The notes below the pieces were generated by a model. That model made no database searches. It was not told where the DNA came from and worked only from the letters and a program-made list of their open reading frames with translations. From NCBI GenBank assembly GCA_029834535.1, contig JAQMWT010000216.1, positions 1-64,000 on the forward strand: a DNA stretch of 64,000 bases, read 5' to 3'. This document shows positions 10,191 through 20,826 of the stretch, one piece after another (position 1 is the stretch's first letter; each line of letters starts with the position of its first letter). Both the position numbers and the translations under genes were made by a program. The DNA comes from Chrysophaeum taylorii (lineage: Eukaryota > Sar > Pelagophyceae > Pelagomonadales > Pelagomonadaceae).

Positions 10191-11276
10191 TCAATTTTGA
10201 GAGAACAGTGTCTCGATTGACTCCGTTTCACTTTGACTCGCAGCACTCGAAGTGCCAGAGGGCCCGTAGAATATCTCGTTCTCGGCGAAGGCGACTTGCG
10301 ATACCGCAGAGGCGAGCCTGGGGGCATAGGAAGAGAGAGTGGCGGCTGGGCATGCCCGCGGGGACACCGGCTCTCGCGTGACCGTTATGGTCTGCGCCGG
10401 CTGTACAGCGGTGGTGGCGATCTGCTGAGGAACGGTGGTGACGATCTGAAAGGTGGGATTGGTCGGTATTGGTGGCGTCTCGGGTGATGGTGGCTTGTAG
10501 TTCCTCTTCGCCTCGTCGGCCTCCTGCTCGGTGAAGAAGATGGTTAGGTACGGATCGAAGAGGCGGTTTTTGTAAGCCTCGATCCAGGCGCTCGTCCGCC
10601 CTCTGGTCGGGGCGACCTTCACAAAGACACTCAGCACAATGCCTTGGTTCGTGCAGTGAATGAGGTCCTTCTTGCTGGCTTCAACAACATTCTCGTACCA
10701 GGTCTGCGCGTTCCGTTCAACCGCCTTTGTCCGCGATACGCAGACGTTCGCATTCGCGGTCTGCCCGCCAAAGGTACCCCCGAAAGTCGACTGCTCCGAC
10801 TCCGACACTCGCCACTCGCCGCGATAGGCTTCTACTTTGATCGCGCTCCGCGCGAGGTTCTGCATCATGACGTGTGGTTTGAGGGAAGTCCATCCAGCCA
10901 AAACTTCCGCCTTGATGCCGATGTGATGCAGCACCGCGTCGACATCATCGAGAGCCCTGATAATTCGCTCATTCTTCTCTCGGACGGTGCCAGCGCCCTC
11001 GCCCGCGGAAGCAAGAATTGTATCGATCGTGCGCATAACGAAGAATGAGTTGCTCCGCACGATGCCAAAGAAGATGGCGCGCGCCTCGAATAAGTCGTTC
11101 AGGACATCCGCGTCGATGAGCGTCGAGTGTTCAATCAGACGCTCGCGGACGCTGTTGACGGCGTTTCGCGCATACTGGTGGTATCTTTGCCGCTTGTGGA
11201 AGTTACGGCAGAGTCTACGATCCACCGCGACGAGAAACGGCAAGCACGGATCCGCTTTTGTCAAGTACTCGGGCAT
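10191..11276 (-). CDS. Hypothetical protein, 361 aa
   Basis: An intact open frame from a true ATG (11276) to a TGA, with normal amino-acid composition over its first 260 residues. It holds alternating helical segments (ERLIEHSTLIDADVLNDLFE; TVREKNERIIRALDDVDAVL) and a stretch with SVFVKVAP...WIEAYKNRLFDPYLTIFF. The last 100 residues are Pro/Thr/Gln/Ser-rich and probably disordered. I do not recognise a family. No signal peptide or TM segment is evident. It stands alone in a gene-poor, repeat-containing stretch, so a mobile-element or viral origin is possible but unsupported. Confidence 0.55.
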   Translation of the reverse strand: MPEYLTKADPCLPFLVAVDRRLCRNFHKRQRYHQYARNAVNSVRERLIEHSTLIDADVLNDLFEARAIFFGIVRSNSFFVMRTIDTILASAGEGAGTVREKNERIIRALDDVDAVLHHIGIKAEVLAGWTSLKPHVMMQNLARSAIKVEAYRGEWRVSESEQSTFGGTFGGQTANANVCVSRTKAVERNAQTWYENVVEASKKDLIHCTNQGIVLSVFVKVAPTRGRTSAWIEAYKNRLFDPYLTIFFTEQEADEAKRNYKPPSPETPPIPTNPTFQIVTTVPQQIATTAVQPAQTITVTREPVSPRACPAATLSSYAPRLASAVSQVAFAENEIFYGPSGTSSAASQSETESIETLFSQN

Positions 11277-14200
11277 CCTTCGCCTTCACTCCGAATATGA
11301 CGAGTCCGGAATCGCGAATTGTTGTTGTTGTAGTAATAACTGTCGTCGATGGTTAATCCATTTTTGCTACAACCACAGGATCCTACAACCGGGTGACGTA
11401 TCTCGAGCAATGTTCCGGAACGGCATAAAGCTTTACAACCCGCACACCTACTGAATGAAAACTCTACGCCACATAACTAACTCAACGAGGCGTGCCCCTA
11501 ACCGGCCAAACTCTCCTTCATTATCAATTTCGCGGCCGCACACGCTGTAAGGGCAGCAGCGGATCGGTTTTGCCCGCAACGAGCTTGCGTTGGAACGGAG
11601 GATCACGAACACTTCGCTGTTCGAGTTATTCGATTCGCCCGAAGATTTACACCTCTGGGCAGTGAGTATCGAGATACTGTCGTAGTGTTGTAGAGTCATT
11701 ATTAGCCGCGAGACCGACCTTGCTCCAAGCGGCATCTCGCGACCTGAAGCATTGTTTCACACACGAGTCCAAATTGGCGGCCGGGACGTGGACGGTCACG
11801 CACGCCGCTTTCACGCCCGATACAGAGCCGGAAGGTCCACGAACTTCTCTTAGACCTTGAGTCGAAAGTCATCCAATCCGTCATCGAACAATTTCCGCCG
11901 GATCTCCGAGACCAGTCCGGTGATATATCTGGCGTGTTGCGGCGCGGTGGGGCCGAGGACCTCTCCCAGGTCGAACGCGACGCACTCGAGGCCTCTTCGG
12001 CCGGAAGCAAGTGTACCGCCACCCCTAGTTCCAACGAGGAAACGAGCTTGAGGTCGAGACCGTGAGACAGAACCGGCCGACGAGAAATCAAGAGATGACT
12101 CTAGCGCGCCACACGGATACGAGTTACAACGTCGGAGCGGGCTTGCAGCGAGTGATGCTCTCGCCGGAAACGCGAATCCTGCGCATCCTGGCCGTGAGCC
12201 AACGAGTAACCTAGGTCCGCGTTGGCGAACGGCAGCTGCTGGACGACGATATCGCTGCCGTCGCGGAACTCCCAATATTCCCAGCGGGCTTCAAACCAGT
12301 ATCTCGGCGAAGTGCGTCGCCGGACCGCCATATTCTGAAAAGTCCGAGTTCGTCGTTCGAGGATTCCACGAACTGGCGGCAGAGGACAACAGTATCCAAC
12401 CAAACATTCCCAAGTCTCAGCAACTCGCAGACAAAAAGCGTCGTCTATCCTTAATAAAGAACGGTACGATCGCGAAAGAGACGAGCGGGCGCCGGCCGAC
12501 GCGGCTGCGGTGCTGCAAATACGGCGAAGAAAAACGCGTAGTGCAAGGCCGCGACTCGAAGCAAAATTTGTCTCTTTCGGGTAGAGAGCGGCGACGGTGC
12601 TCTTGCCAAGCGAGCGAAGGTAACCAACCACCTTGCGGTCATTTTGCCTGCGTATGATGGCAGGCTACCCGCAAGCACAGACGCACCTGCGCCTCGGCAG
12701 GGTAGCCTGCAATCGCAGGCTACTACAGCCTAGCGCTTCCGCCACAGAAGAGTTCCGCATTTCCTGGTCAACTGCGACCGCCGATGCTCTGCAGTCGCTT
12801 TACATCTGCGCCTGCTTTGTGTCCGCACCACCAAAAGCGATTTGCAATTGCATTGGGTTCGCAACTGCGGCACTTTAGAATCTGCATTCTTTTGCAATCG
12901 TAGGCACAGAATTCATGTTCTTCTTTCTCCACAAACGACGACGACCTAAGAAAGCACGTAAGAGGTTCGAAAAACTTTTGAACGTCGTTTTTTACGTTGT
13001 TGGAAAAGCAAGCAAGGGCGCATTCGCCGCTCCAGACCTTGCTGCTGGACGTTATCACTCTGCTCGCGGCCCCTCCTCGTTGAGGCCTCTTGTCCGACGA
13101 GACACCTTCAACAACGAAAAGTTCTATCCGTGTCAAAATACTACTGATTTAGAATGATAATGTTTCTGAAACCGCCGCAGTTGTAAGACGGCGAGCGTGG
13201 GAGCCTCACACACACCATTCGCGATCTTCGGACCACGACCGCGGGCTACTGCGACCGCGCGTCTATCGCAGCCTCGAGTCGCTAGCATGGGCTGGCTATC
13301 TGCACCTGCCGATCACCTGCACCCGTTGGTTTTATGCAACAGCATGCTACCCGCAACCGCATTTTACCCGGCTGCAGATCCTCGCAGTCACGGCCGAATG
13401 CGCAGGTTAGTAGCGGTTGAAAACCGCAACCATGAGCTAGCTGCCTTAGGCGAAGGACGCGCACCTCACTTCCACGACTAGAAGTTAGGAATCATCGCGC
13501 GTTGCGATTAGAAGGCGACCGATTGCGAGGGCACGCAGCGCAAAACCGCGACTGGAAGCGAAGCATCGTGCGCTAGTAGCGAGAGTGATGAAAACAGTAG
13601 CCAGGACCAAAAATGCCGACGTCGCAGCAGCAGCAGCAACATGGGACGCGCATGGCAAGGCAAAAACACGAGCGTCTGCGGTGGTTGGTGGAGCGGGGGG
13701 TGCGGCAAATATGAGCGTAATAGTAGCAGAATTAGCATCAGCAACACACCCGTCCGTCGCCAGTCTATGCGCTGCGCTACAACAGATGCCAGAGTAAGAC
13801 GTAAAAAGAGTTACGATAGAAGACGGCAAGGAGCAAGGAGGAGGCGAAAGCGGAGGCAGGAGAAGAATGGAGATGAAAAGATGCAAGCTTTAGAAGCGGC
13901 AAAATGGTAGCTCACGAAGATCACAGATGTCGGCGAACGAGCAGGAGAAAAGGATGCCGACACGCTGGTAATACTACGCTATGCAGCGGTCGTAGCGCGA
14001 TGCCAGACAGACACCCCATTTAAACTGGTGGCCAAATACGCAAGATAGGCTGCCAAAAAAAAAACCGCGAGAACTACAAATTAATATTAATCACGTGACG
14101 TTCTACGGCAAAATCCTAGAAGGACTATAATAATCTCCGCCGGTAACCGACCGCGTGCGAAGTTATGAACTTGGGCAAATGGGATGATAGACGAACGACG

Positions 14201-14475
14201 TGCCCGCAAAAAAAGTCGAGCACGAGGGAGGTCTTGTGAACAGAGAGGGTGGCAAAGGGACCAGTTCCGCAAGCAAAAGAGATTTCGCGTCAAAACATAA
14301 TATCTTGAAGCGACAGGGTCGACGATAGTGACGAGATTGTCATAAAGAACGACAAACCCGCAGGCAGCAGAACAAACCTCTGGGGTGCCTTTTTGCGCCA
14401 TGTGTAAGAAAGAGCTCGTAATATTACGGGCCTCGGCAGCAGCTCATTATTATTATTATTCGACTACAAACACTC
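11277..14475. other. Gene-poor stretch of about 3.2 kb
   Basis: Only short open frames occur (longest about 176 codons), most begin without ATG and none has a recognisable domain or codon pattern like the neighbours. Base composition is less GC-rich than the coding blocks. An inverted GCAGGCTAC/GTAGCCTGC motif is present at about 12.66-12.73 kb. No tRNA or rRNA was recognised by eye. Confidence 0.55.
12659..12727. repeat. Inverted/direct GCAGGCTAC repeat cluster
   Basis: GCAGGCTAC occurs at about 12661 and again near 12715, with the reverse complement GTAGCCTGC between them near 12702, four bases from the second copy. This can form a hairpin. A related GCATGCTACCCGCAACCGC lies near 13341. 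Confidence 0.5.
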
Positions 14476-15292
14476 TCACCAATAAGAGGCGGAGGTGGAG
14501 GGCAGGTTCATCATGCTGGGGCACGTGTGGTCGCATTTCTGTTCGGCCGTTGCGCGTATCTGGTCGCTCCAGTAGCTGCACTGGTGGTCGAAGGAGGGTT
14601 CGGTGCAATCTATGCTCTGAGCATAGTATCCATCGGCCTGGACGAACGACGCAGGTGGTGTTGCCGGTGCAGTCGGCGTCGACGTGGTTCGGGCAGCAGC
14701 GCGCGCCGCAGTTCGAGACATCGCAGGCCAGGAGAGCGGCGGAGAGGAAGGTGTCAGTCCAGTATATGCAGGAGTCGTCGTCGAAGGTCGAGCAATCGAC
14801 GCGCTGGGAGTAGTACTGCGACTCGACGACGCAGATCATATGGTGCCGTCGCAGTCGTCGTCGTCGGAGGCGCAGCCGGATGTCGACGACCCGAAAGAGG
14901 TCGGAAGGCACTGCGAGCAGTGCTGGGAGCTGTAAGTGCATTCGAAGCCGTCCGAGCAGCACGCGTCGTGGTCGTCCGACCACGGATTGCCGTCGTTGTC
15001 GTCGTCGACTCCGCCGCATTGGCCGTAGCGGGGGTTGATGCAGACTGTGACTGGCGTACACTGGCTATAGTAGACGGGGTCGGTCGCCGCGCACTCGTAG
15101 CCATCAATGCAGCAGGTCGGTGGAATTCGCGCCCCAGTCGTTGCCCTGCGAGACGAAGATCGTCTAGAACACGATTCACCCACCCGCGAGTCCTTCCCGG
15201 TCGTGCTCGTTATTCGAACAGTCGTCCGCGAGGGCTAACGCCAAAAATAGTAGTAGTACCGTGCGACGAATCATCATCATCATCATCATCAT
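14476..15292 (-). pseudogene. Secreted CBM1 (fungal-type cellulose-binding) repeat protein, frame-broken
   Basis: Starts with seven consecutive ATG codons (first at 15292) and a signal peptide ending LLLFLALALA. A GT-AG candidate intron of 34 nt (15146-15179; or 38 nt to 15183) follows. Downstream are two CBM1-like modules: CCIDGYECAATDPVYYSQC, and RYGQCGG...NPWSDDHDACC plus FECTYSSQHCSQCLP, matching the CBM1 pattern of paired Cys, aromatic surface residues and a terminal YSQC. Then come two related Cys-rich modules (ICVVESQYYSQRVDC; QADGYYAQSIDC). The frame changes near 14836 and near 14655, each explicable by a 4-nt insertion or a 1-nt change, so the gene is probably decaying or carries assembly errors. 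CBM1 is known mainly from fungi and oomycetes and also from some algae. Confidence 0.65.
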
Positions 15293-15411
15293 AAAGTTCG
15301 AATCATCAAGTCGCCAGAGTGAAAAGAAAGACCCGTGCAGTGATTGGATTGTTATGTCAACAACAGAATTGACACAGAAAATCCAAATAGATCCGTTTTA
15401 GTTAGTTACAA

Positions 15412-16542
15412 TTAGGAGGGGACCAGGTGTAGGGAGTTGCCGCCTGCAGAGAGACAGTAGTAGTGTCGTCGACTCGCGGAGGAAAAATAAAATGGGGACT
15501 CACGGAGGCCGTTCCTGCGGGAGGGATCACGCACGCACGAGCGCACCACACACCAGAAAGCTCGAGCGTCCATGGGCTTTTTGCCCGGGGGCTGCACGGT
15601 GAGGAGGTCGAGGCAGGAGCCGTCGGCGCATGGGACGCGAATGGCGTCGCCCGCGATATGTGGGTGCGAATTGAGAGCGTCCGTCCCGGCAACACGCGCC
15701 CTGAGAACCTTGAGGCGGAGGACGTCGCCATCGGGCGCCTTGACGGCCAGCCACGTACCCGGCCAGGGCGCGAAGGCCCGGACCTTGTCGGCCGCCCTCT
15801 TGGCGATGGAGCGCGCATCCGGAATACAAGAAGACGACGACAGGTCGAGCCTCGCCTCGGTCGCGTCGATCTTCGGGGCACTCGTGGCGAGGTCGTCGTC
15901 TTGTTCGACGTAGTCGACCGTGCCGTCCCAGAGATTGGGGAGTTGGTCGACGAGGAGGTCGAGACCCGTCAGAAAGAGCTCGGTGAGGAGGGCGTCGGCC
16001 TCGTCGTCGTCTCGCACTGGACGACGGGCTCGCGCGACGACGGGCCCGGCGTCCATCTTCAACACGGTCTCGAGGACCGTCACCCCGACGACCTCGTCCC
16101 CAGCTTCCAAGGAACGCTGGAGGGGCGCGGCCCCGCGGTACTTGGGGAGCAGCGAGGGGTGGATATTCCAGGTCCCGAATTTTGGAATCTCCAGGAATTT
16201 TGCGGGCAAGAACTGCCCAAAGGCCGCGGTGACGCAGAGGTCGGGTTGGAGACTCCGCAGAGCGTCCAAAAAGGCGGGGTCGGAGGCCTTGACGGGCGTC
16301 AGGATCGGGAGTTGCCGGGCCTCGGCGAGGGCATGGACCTCCGATGGCTGGAGGACCTTCTTGCGGCCCTTTTTGGCGGGGGGTTGGGACACGGCGGCGA
16401 CGACGTCGACGGTCTCGACGCCGAGAAGGGCGTCGAGGGTCGAGGCCGCGACCTTGGGCGAGCCCAAGAACACGACGCGGTGGCGCGCCAAGGCGGCTGC
16501 GCCTCGTCTCTGGACGAGGAGGAGCATCAGGAGCCTTCTCAT
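15412..16542 (-). CDS. MTFMT: Methionyl-tRNA formyltransferase (organellar)
   Basis: 376 aa from the ATG at 16542. HRVVFLGSPKVAASTLDALL starts the formyltransferase fold after a basic, hydrophobic leader suited to organelle import. The core carries FGTWNIHPSLLPKYRGAAPL (catalytic Asn and His), and KMDAGPVVA supplies the catalytic Asp region. The C-terminal Fmt domain ends VQPPGKKPMDARAFW, after which the frame runs on for about 45 unusual residues. A GT-AG segment of about 35 nt right after FWC would instead give a short, family-like C-terminus (ERPP and stop), so a terminal mini-intron is likely. It formylates initiator Met-tRNA in mitochondria and/or plastids using 10-formyl-THF. Confidence 0.9.
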   Translation of the reverse strand: MRRLLMLLLVQRRGAAALARHRVVFLGSPKVAASTLDALLGVETVDVVAAVSQPPAKKGRKKVLQPSEVHALAEARQLPILTPVKASDPAFLDALRSLQPDLCVTAAFGQFLPAKFLEIPKFGTWNIHPSLLPKYRGAAPLQRSLEAGDEVVGVTVLETVLKMDAGPVVARARRPVRDDDEADALLTELFLTGLDLLVDQLPNLWDGTVDYVEQDDDLATSAPKIDATEARLDLSSSSCIPDARSIAKRAADKVRAFAPWPGTWLAVKAPDGDVLRLKVLRARVAGTDALNSHPHIAGDAIRVPCADGSCLDLLTVQPPGKKPMDARAFWCVVRSCVRDPSRRNGLRESPFYFSSASRRHYYCLSAGGNSLHLVPS

Positions 16543-16562
16543 CGCTTACCCCTAGAAGCGTG
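16543..16562. promoter_or_regulatory. 20-bp start-to-start divergent region
   Basis: Only 20 bp separate the opposite ATGs of the formyltransferase and thiG. There is no room for a conventional pair of promoters and 5' UTRs, so transcription presumably initiates inside the opposite gene or the mRNAs are nearly leaderless. Both products are organelle-directed, which fits co-regulation (inference). Confidence 0.4.
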
Positions 16563-17420
16563 ATGCGCCTTCTCCTCCTCGTCGCGGCGACAGCGAGCGC
16601 TGTGGTCGTCGCCCCCCCCGACGACTCGCTCGTGATCGCGGGGCGCGCCTTCCGGTCGCGGCTCCTGGTGGGGACGGGCAAGTACCGGTCCCAGAACGAA
16701 ATGGTCGCCTCGGTGGAGGCGTCGGGCGCGGACATCGTGACCGTCGCAGTTCGACGTGTCGAGAAACCCACCGAGAACATGCTGGCCGACCGCATCGACT
16801 GGTCCCGGGTCTGGATGCTGCCGAATACGGCGGGGTGCGTGACGGCGGCCGACGCGGTGCGCGTGGCCCACATCGGTCGGGGCTTGGCCGCCAAGCTCGG
16901 CCAGACCGACAACAACTTCGTCAAGCTCGAAGTGATTCCCGACCCAAAATACCTCCTCCCCGACCCCCTCGGAACCCTGGCCGCGGCCAAGCAGCTCGTC
17001 GAGGACGGCTTTGCGGTGCTTCCCTACTGCACGGCCGATCCCGTGCTCTGCCGCCACCTCGAGGACGTCGGTTGCGCGACCGTCATGCCCCTCGGCTCCC
17101 CCATCGGGAGCGGCCAGGGCATCGACGCGGCCGCATCGATTCGCATCATCTGCGAGCAGGCCACTGTCCCCGTCGTGGTAGACGCGGGACTTCGAACTCC
17201 CGCCGACGCCGCGAGGGCCATCGAGCTCGGCGCTGACGCGGTCCTCGCCAATTCCGCCATTGCCCGCGCGGCCGACCCCCCGAATATGGCCCGGGCCTTC
17301 AAGCTCGCCGTCGAGGCTGCCCGCCTCGGCGCGCGGAGTACCTTCATGCCCGTCTCCGACCGGGCCGTCGCGAGCTCCCCGATGGACGGTCTTCCCCTTG
17401 ACTACTCCTACAAGGGTTAA
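16563..17420 (+). CDS. thiG: Thiazole synthase ThiG, nucleus-encoded, organelle-targeted
   Basis: 285 aa. After a 20-25 residue hydrophobic leader (MRLLLLVAATASAVVVAPP) the sequence follows bacterial and plastid ThiG: LVIAGRAFRSRLLVGTGKY, VTVAVRR, LPNTAGC, NNFVKLEVI with the Schiff-base lysine, LLPDP, VLPYCTADPVL, MPLGSPIGSGQGI, VPVVVDAGLR, ELGADAVLANSAI and the C-terminal ASSPMDGLP. The length of the core is normal. ThiG condenses deoxyxylulose phosphate, dehydroglycine and ThiS-thiocarboxylate into the thiazole of thiamin. In red-lineage algae thiG is commonly plastid-encoded, so this copy with a leader suggests transfer to the nucleus (inference). It is paired head-to-head with the organellar formyltransferase. 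Confidence 0.93.
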   Translation: MRLLLLVAATASAVVVAPPDDSLVIAGRAFRSRLLVGTGKYRSQNEMVASVEASGADIVTVAVRRVEKPTENMLADRIDWSRVWMLPNTAGCVTAADAVRVAHIGRGLAAKLGQTDNNFVKLEVIPDPKYLLPDPLGTLAAAKQLVEDGFAVLPYCTADPVLCRHLEDVGCATVMPLGSPIGSGQGIDAAASIRIICEQATVPVVVDAGLRTPADAARAIELGADAVLANSAIARAADPPNMARAFKLAVEAARLGARSTFMPVSDRAVASSPMDGLPLDYSYKG

Positions 17421-17432
17421 ATATATGGATGG

Positions 17433-18137
17433 ATGCTCCTTAGCAGCAGCAGCAGCAGCAGCAGGAGCTTAGATGATGTGCGGGAACTCATCGAACGCGA
17501 GCGCACCGCCCTCGCGCGGGCCCGGAAGGCCTACGTCGAGGCGGCGCAGGCCCTCGCGGCGGCACGCATCGCCCAGACCGAGGCGCTGGTGCACGCCGAG
17601 GCGCGCGAGGCCTTCGCGCAATCGCTCCGTGCGGCGGCGGAGAACTCGCGCTCCCGGCACCTCGCGGGCGCCTTGCGCGCGACCTTGACGCGCTTCGACG
17701 AGCGCATCGGGCCCCTCGCCGCCGACCTCGCGACCACCCTTGGCGGCGGCGGCGGCGGCGGCGGCGATCATCGACTCGTCGACCGCGTGGAGGAGGAGGA
17801 GGAGGAGGAGGAGGCTCGGGTGGTGAGTCGGGTGTCTCCGCGGGATGGGTTCGACGCCGGCGAAGTGTTTTCGACGTTGACGGACCGGTCCCTCGGCGGA
17901 TTTTTGCGGCCGAATCTTTTGCTCGAAGGGAACCTTTTTCACGCGCGGCTCGCGCGCGCGGCGTGGCTCGAGGTCGCCCCCGACTACGCCGGTCGGATCT
18001 GGCCCCTCCTCCCGGGGACCCCGACGCCCTCGCAGGCGTCCTTGTCGTCGTCGTCGTCGCCCCGGGTAGCAGGCTCGCATAATTATATTCACGATTCCTC
18101 CTCTTCGAGGGCCTCTCCTCTCGGTGAGAAGCCATAA
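17433..18137 (+). CDS. Hypothetical coiled-coil protein, 234 aa
   Basis: Begins with an ATG in a CAG/AGC repeat that encodes poly-Ser. Residues 12-100 form an Arg/Ala/Glu-rich helix with heptad character (DDVRELIERERTALARARKAY), followed by a Gly run, a Glu run and a globular-looking segment (FDAGEVFSTLTDRSLGGFLR, LARAAWLEVAPDYAGRIWPLL). I do not recognise a family. It fits snugly between thiG (12 bp) and the convergent RAPTOR stop (5 bp), which supports it being a gene, but GC bias could also create such a frame. Confidence 0.5.
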   Translation: MLLSSSSSSSRSLDDVRELIERERTALARARKAYVEAAQALAAARIAQTEALVHAEAREAFAQSLRAAAENSRSRHLAGALRATLTRFDERIGPLAADLATTLGGGGGGGGDHRLVDRVEEEEEEEEARVVSRVSPRDGFDAGEVFSTLTDRSLGGFLRPNLLLEGNLFHARLARAAWLEVAPDYAGRIWPLLPGTPTPSQASLSSSSSPRVAGSHNYIHDSSSSRASPLGEKP

Positions 18138-18142
18138 TTAAA

Positions 18143-20791
18143 TCAGCAACTGCAGGCGTAGAGGCCGACGATGGGGTCCATCGAACCGGCGGCGCAGAGG
18201 AGCTTCGTGGGGTGGAAGGCTATTGCGGAGATGGGGCCGATGCGCTGGCCGAGGAAGCCGTCGTGGTAGCGAATGATGTTGAGCTGGCGGGCGTCGCGGG
18301 CCATGAACTTGACGAACTGGTTGTGGGAGCCCGAGGCGAGGAGGGGGGCCTTGCTGTGGGCGTCGAAGGCGGCCATCGTGGAGGTCTGGCAGGAGAGGGT
18401 GCGGAGCGAGAAGCGGAGGGACCTGAGGTCCCAGAACCTGACGTTGCCGTCCAAGCAGGCGGAGACGAGCTCTCGAGAAGGGGCTACGTCGTGGCAGGAG
18501 ACGTGAACGATCCAGGCATCGTGCTCGCGGGCGGGCGCGTGCGGCCTGGCGGGCGACCTCGGGTCCAAGAGGCGGAGCGAGCCGTCGCCAAAGCCAACGA
18601 AGACGAGGTTCGAGGAGTCGTGCGCGCAGACGCAGGTCGCGCAGGCGGAAGGGGTGTCGAGGGGTCCCCAGACCGTCGCGAGGCGTTCGGCGCGCGCGTC
18701 CCAGGCGCGAACAAAAGGCGAGTCGCCGGCCGTGTAGAGGATGCCGTCGCGCTGGCTCCAGGCGCAGACGAGGCCCGAGGAGCGGGGCGAGGGGTCGGCG
18801 AGGTCGTCGTCGGCGACCAAGGCCGTGAGGAGCCGGGGGGAGACGTCTCTCTCCTCGAGGCCAAAGCCGGTCCAGACGCGCGCGACGCCGTCGTCCGAGC
18901 CGCACAGTACGAGCGAGTGTCTCGAGGCGTCGAGCCATTCGAGGGCCGTCACCCTCGCCGGCGTCGACCTCCTCGAAACGCGGCGGCCGTTGTGGCTTTG
19001 GTTGTTGTGCCAGCGCGCGACGACCGCGCCGGCCTCGTAGTCCCAGAGCGATATGCCGTCTCCCGCGTCGACGACGGCGAGGTACGGCTCGTGCGGGTGG
19101 AACCCGAGATGGCGCGTCATTTCGGCGCCGGAATTATCTAGCGTGAGCGCCTGGAGGAACTTGAGCGCCGAGAACTCGGGGGATGGGGCGGGGTCGTCGT
19201 CGTCGTCCGTGAGCGCGACCCGCACGCGGTCCGCGAGCGCCGAGGCCTCGCGGAGGGCGTAGCGGTTCCGGTGCCGACGGTAGAGCCCGAGTTCGCCCGC
19301 GCGCGAGAGCGGGTCGTCGTCGTTGCGCGTCGCCTGGCCCCTATCGATGCTGGCCGCGCGGACCTCGGGAGCAAACATGCGCGCGGCCCACTCCTCGACG
19401 CCGCCGCGCGTCCTCGCGAGGGCGTCGAGCCGGTGCTCGACGACGCGAGCGGCGTCCTCTCCGAGCGCGTCGACGACGTCTCGCGCGACGTCCGCGACCG
19501 CGTCGACGGGGTCAGTCGCGAGCGCCGCGACGCAGGCCCAGATCACGCCGTAGGGCGAATCGAGGGACGGCTTCTTCTTCTTCTTCTTCTTCTTCTCCTC
19601 GCCGGGCTCCTCGCCCAACAGCTTGACCGCCTTGGCGGGGACCCGGGCCCGCGTCCGCTCGTCCTGGAGGCCGCGCCGGTGCTCGGCGACCGTCGCGAAC
19701 GTCGCGATCGCGAGGGCCACCTCGCGCCGCACGAAGGCCGAGGCGTCGCCGCTCGTCGAAAGGACGAGCCTCGCGGCCATTTTCGCGTCGAGGACGGCGG
19801 CTGCCGCCTGGTGCTCGTCGTCGTCGTCGTCGTCGTCGTATACGAGCGCGGCCACGAGGCGGACGGCAGCCGCCCGAACCGACGGGTCCTCGTCGCCGGC
19901 CGCCACCGCGCACGCCTCCTCGGCGAGGCTCGGGGCGTCCGCGGTTTCGCGTCTTCGCGCGGCGGCCTTGGCCGCGCCGTACCCCTCGCACAAGCTCGCC
20001 GCGCAGAGGCAGAGCCACCGTCGGAGCCGCGCGCCGCGGCGGCTCGCGGCGATACTACTACCGGAGGAGGACGACGACGGGGATGCCGATGCCGATGCTT
20101 CGGCGCCGCGGCGCCGCCGCCGCCGCAGGAGCTCTAAGAGCGACGCGTCGAGCCGCTTCTGGAGGCACGCGGCGCGCACCTGCGGGTCGTCGCCGCGGAT
20201 GATCGTCGAAAGCACAAACGCCGACAACAGAGACTGGTCCTCGAGCTCGTCGGCCTCGATTGCCTCCCCGGCGGCGGCGGGTGGTCCTGGCTGCTGGTGG
20301 TCGCGGAGGTCGGCGAGCTTGGCCGCGTGCGCGAGGAAGTACGCGTGCGCGCCGTCCTTGACGAGGTCGTGCTTGCACGAGTCGTCGAAGGCGAGAATCG
20401 CGGCCCAGATCGCGACCAACGGCCTCCGGAGCTCGGGAGCGGGCGACTGGAGCAACTTGAGGACGTACGGAAAGATGCCCACGCAGAGCGCGAGGTTGAC
20501 CGCGCGCGCCCCGAGCTCGAGGAACCGCCGGAGGAGGACGAGCGCGCGGACGCGGTGGGCCTGGCTCAGGAGGACCTGGAGCACGACGGGGAGCTGCTCG
20601 GGCGGCGCGTCCAGCGCGTCCCGGGACGCGCCGAACCGCAGCCACACCTCGAACGCGCTCAGTTGTTCCTCGAAAAAGGGCGACGCCTCGAGCGGCCGCG
20701 GTCGCGGCGGCGGCAGCGTCGCCACGCCCCGCAACCCCCCGAACTCGCGGCCCGGCTCGAACGCGTCGTCCTCCCCGATCGCGTCGTCGCT

Positions 20792-20826
<35 letters not shown>

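Noticed and set aside
11277-14475. Several 100-180 codon open frames (for example 12101-12631 and 13485-13886)
   Set aside because: They mostly lack ATG starts, overlap on both strands and show low-complexity or Arg-rich sequence without any recognisable family.
15463-16563. 366-codon plus-strand open frame opposite the formyltransferase gene
   Set aside because: Antisense shadow with Gly/Arg/Asp-rich composition; the minus strand carries all Fmt motifs.
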